This document shows positions 62,301 to 64,000 of a DNA stretch of 64,000 nucleotides, piece after piece. Position 1 is the stretch's first letter; every line of letters starts with the position of its first letter. Source of the DNA: Dromaius novaehollandiae (taxonomy: Eukaryota; Chordata; Aves; Casuariiformes; Dromaiidae); the NCBI RefSeq assembly GCF_036370855.1, contig NC_088106.1:29352001-29416000 (forward strand), given 5' to 3'. The translations under genes and the position numbers were made by a program. Below the pieces are notes generated by a model. The model saw only the letters and a program-made list of their open reading frames with translations. It searched no databases and had not been told where the DNA came from.

Positions 62301-63968
62301 GAGGTACGGGTTCAAACATATTCTAGTCCATCATGTGAGTGAGTTTGTTTTGGGCTGGACATCTAGATGTATATATCCAGGGTGTGAAAGAGATGGAGTA
62401 GCTCATCTGCTGTGAGAGCCTCACCCTACTGCTGTGTGCAGCTAAGGGAGGCAAGCACTCCAAAAAGCTTGGCTTTAGTAAGGGTCTAGATCAGGCAATG
62501 TGAGAGTTCTCACTGGAGTCCGATTAGGCTAGACACCTGCTTGCATTAAGAGTGAAAAATCTCGCTTTGAAACTTTCAATCCCATATTGTTAATGTACAG
62601 AGAAGCAGATTCTGCCAGGTGTGTGCTTGCTTACCTGTTTAAACAACCACACAATAAATAAATCTTCTACAGGCTAATGAAGAAGAAAGAGATTTTTTTA
62701 TGGTTGTTTCTATTTTATGTACTTGGGAAGCACTGAGGTGACATGGTGATAAATCATATATATGTGTATATGTATGTATATATATAAAAATACATATATA
62801 GTATTTACAAGATGAGGCAGAGAGCCCTTGGTTCAATTTCTCAGAATGCTTGTAATTCTCAGAAAAATCCTGGGATGGTTGGTGCTTCTGGCTAACAGAA
62901 TGGAATATTAGCAAAGGAATTATATTTTCTGCATGTTGTTCTTCATGAATAAACATGTGGTGTGCCTGCCAAAATACTGTGTGCCAGTCTGTTCCTCCCT
63001 CTCAAAAAGGATGTACGGCAAGATAGGGTAGGGAAAAAGATGACCAGAAGGATGGAGTGGCTTTTATACAAGGAACAGCTGGATAGAGTAGGACTTTACC
63101 AAGCTGGAGAAGAGATAATTGAGACTGAATATACGAAAAGTAAAATCATGCATGTCATGAAGGTAAATAAGGAATGATTATTCTCTCTTGTGATACAGAG
63201 ACTAGTTGTCATCAGATGAAGTTAGGAAAACAAAGAGGTGTATTTTTACCCTGTGGATAGCTAACCTGTGAAATTTGCCGTGGGTAGCTTTGGATGCTAC
63301 AAGTTAATACTGGTTCAAACGGTTGGACAAATTCATGGAAGAGAAGTCTAATCGGGGCTATTTAAAGATGCCACCTCTGGCTTGGGAAGGCAGAGGGGCA
63401 AACTGCAAGGGTATATAATGGAAGTACTGCTGTGCTTGCCCAGTGTTTACATCTTGCCTTGGTTATCTGCTATTGGCAACTGAGACAGAATGGTGAACTA
63501 AAGGGGCTGTGATTTGATCCGTTATGTGTCTCCTCGAGTTCTCCACAGCATGTAACTTGCATCTTGTCCCCGTTGGCAGTTTATGGTGTGGAAAAGGACT
63601 GAGATGAGGTGGTTATCAATCAGGAAGGACAAGCATGCACATGAGGGTTGTTACATAGAGCTTTTTGTTTTCCAGTACTTAGATTTCATGTGACCATGTC
63701 CAACGCATTTGCTTACTTGCTGAAATGTTTTTCAAAATCTCACGGGTGTTATGTGCGTATCTTCCTTCAGCTGAAAGAACAGCTCTTTCGAGCTGAACAA
63801 ACTCACAATAGTGAGCTAGAAGGGATGAAAAAGGAAATCTCCAAGTTAATGCAGGAGCTGCACCAGCGGGACATTACACTTGCATCAAAAAGTGGCTCCA
63901 CGTCAGACCTAGAACACCGGCTGAGAACAGAGATTGAAAGAGCAGAGAGGAAAGCAGTGGAGCACAGG
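50292..63968 (+). CDS. CEP63: CEP63, centrosomal protein of 63 kDa, 3' partial
   Basis: Coiled-coil protein of the mother centriole. With CEP152 it recruits PLK4-pathway factors for centriole duplication, and it helps bring CDK1 to centrosomes. Ten coding exons: 50292-50335, 52067-52244, 53615-53710, 56009-56134, 57013-57126, 59577-59810, 60064-60209, 61008-61136, 61759-61873, 63771-63968. They give the first 460 residues (human total about 703). Family signatures include MEALLEG at the start, [73 protein letters not shown] and [13 protein letters not shown]. Almost all of it is heptad-like and charged. Residues about 281-330 are the least like the mammalian protein. The paralogue DEUP1 fits much less well. 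A non-coding first exon is expected in the shared CpG island, and the last part lies beyond 64000. Confidence 0.95.
52067..52244 (+). CDS. CEP63: CEP63 coding exon 2
   Basis: Acceptor ccggcag/TGGG, donor GAG/GTACTG. It encodes [38 protein letters not shown] and [19 protein letters not shown]. Confidence 0.97.
53205..53285. repeat. A/T-rich low-complexity stretch
   Basis: Irregular repeats of ttgaaattta and aataatttt. It is probably a decayed simple repeat. Confidence 0.75.
53615..53710 (+). CDS. CEP63: CEP63 coding exon 3
   Basis: Acceptor atttag/GTTG, donor GAG/GTGAGT, phase 0. It encodes [18 protein letters not shown] and [14 protein letters not shown]. Confidence 0.96.
55060..55215 (+). 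mobile_element. MIR-like (CORE-SINE) relic
   Basis: ggactgtgaatcatgaggtc and ttgattcaga correspond to the ggactgggaatcaggagacctgggttc head. Then come gcttagctttcttcatgaat and aaaatgggaacaatgatt, matching the ctcagtttccccatctgtaaaatggggataatgat core. It is old and diverged, and was identified from memory. Confidence 0.5.
56009..56134 (+). CDS. CEP63: CEP63 coding exon 4
   Basis: Acceptor cttgcag/TTGG, donor GAG/GTACGT. It encodes [20 protein letters not shown] and [14 protein letters not shown]. Confidence 0.97.
57013..57126 (+). CDS. CEP63: CEP63 coding exon 5
   Basis: Acceptor cattgcag/GAGT, donor CAG/GTACAA. It encodes [19 protein letters not shown] and [19 protein letters not shown], nearly invariant in the family. 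Confidence 0.97.
59577..59810 (+). CDS. CEP63: CEP63 coding exon 6
   Basis: Acceptor gttagcag/ACTC, donor GAG/GTCAGT. It encodes [39 protein letters not shown] and [17 protein letters not shown]. Confidence 0.97.
60064..60209 (+). CDS. CEP63: CEP63 coding exon 7
   Basis: Acceptor tgcgcag/GTAT, donor AG/GTAGCA. It encodes [19 protein letters not shown] and [20 protein letters not shown]. Confidence 0.94.
61008..61136 (+). CDS. CEP63: CEP63 coding exon 8
   Basis: Acceptor tgcatag/GGCC, donor AG/GTAAGC. It encodes [19 protein letters not shown] and [19 protein letters not shown]. Confidence 0.93.
61759..61873 (+). CDS. CEP63: CEP63 coding exon 9
   Basis: Acceptor catccag/CCTG, donor AAG/GTAATG. 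It encodes [20 protein letters not shown] and [13 protein letters not shown]. Confidence 0.95.
62755..62801. repeat. Imperfect (TA)n/(TATG)n microsatellite
   Basis: About 47 bp of alternating TA and TG steps. It is probably polymorphic in length. Confidence 0.9.
63015..63530 (+). mobile_element. CR1-type LINE 3' tail, sense
   Basis: Blocks follow the sauropsid CR1 consensus over 500 bp: ggatggagtggcttttatac, gtaaaatcatgcatgtcatg, gaaggtaaataaggaatgat, gacaaattcatggaagagaa, and a terminal tctgctattggcaactgaga with gatttgatccgttatg. The small 71-codon frame inside is element sequence. Confidence 0.72.
63771..63968 (+). CDS. CEP63: CEP63 coding exon 10
   Basis: Acceptor ccttcag/CTGA, donor AGG/GTAAAA. 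It encodes [38 protein letters not shown] and [11 protein letters not shown]. The next exon is outside the window. Confidence 0.95.
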
Positions 63969-64000
63969 GTAAAAAAAATGCATAATACTCTTACACTGTC

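Larger units (their letters stand above)
61874..63770. other. CEP63 intron before exon 10
   Basis: Contains a TA-rich microsatellite (62755-62801) and a CR1-type tail (63015-63530). It is otherwise featureless. Confidence 0.65.

Noticed and set aside
62755-62801. TA-rich repeat considered as a CRISPR-like or origin-like array
   Set aside because: A simple microsatellite in a vertebrate intron with no spaced direct repeats.
50292-63968. DEUP1 as an alternative identity for CEP63
   Set aside because: The start MEALLEG, the [21 protein letters not shown] region and the [14 protein letters not shown] segment fit CEP63 clearly better, and the head-to-head ANAPC13 neighbour agrees.

Overview
This is a stretch of vertebrate nuclear DNA, most likely from a bird. 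Five protein genes are split into short exons with canonical GT/AG borders. The recognisable old interspersed repeats are CR1 LINE tails and MIR-like SINE relics, with no mammal-type Alu, B1 or young L1. Introns and intergenic gaps are compact. A turtle or crocodilian cannot be excluded from sequence alone. I rebuilt exons by matching translated segments to remembered vertebrate families and then checking splice signals, phase and total length by hand.

Layout: (1) 1-18889, plus strand: MAP3K13 (LZK kinase), lacking only its N-terminal coding part, which lies before the window. Its probable poly(A) signal is at 22737. (2) 24466-26284, minus strand: TMEM41A, complete in five exons, with a CpG-island promoter made of diverged GC-box/CCAAT repeats. 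(3) 27015-40845, minus strand: LIPH (phosphatidic-acid-selective phospholipase A1), complete in ten exons. Its poly(A) signal lies only about 380 bp from the TMEM41A start codon. (4) 44268-46883, minus strand: ANAPC13, complete in two coding exons. (5) 50292 to beyond the window end, plus strand: CEP63, first 460 codons. ANAPC13 and CEP63 diverge from one CpG-island promoter at about 47310-48180 that carries a perfect NRF1 palindrome.

The genes do different jobs. MAP3K13 is a stress MAP kinase kinase kinase. TMEM41A is an ER VTT/DedA membrane protein. LIPH makes lysophosphatidic acid at the cell surface. ANAPC13 belongs to the anaphase-promoting complex and CEP63 drives centriole duplication, so the last two form a cell-division pair sharing a promoter. 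MAP3K13-TMEM41A-LIPH is the gene order I recall from human 3q27, whereas ANAPC13/CEP63 lie at human 3q22. The LIPH-ANAPC13 interval (40846-44267) therefore holds a junction that differs from human.

I found no CRISPR array, operon, viral gene, toxin gene, rRNA or tRNA, and no convincing undescribed system. The points most worth checking are an in-frame 132-bp candidate exon between LIPH exons 2 and 3 (35511-35642), three octamer motifs in a LIPH intron, the repeated promoter units of TMEM41A, an unexplained CpG-rich block behind MAP3K13, and the synteny junction.
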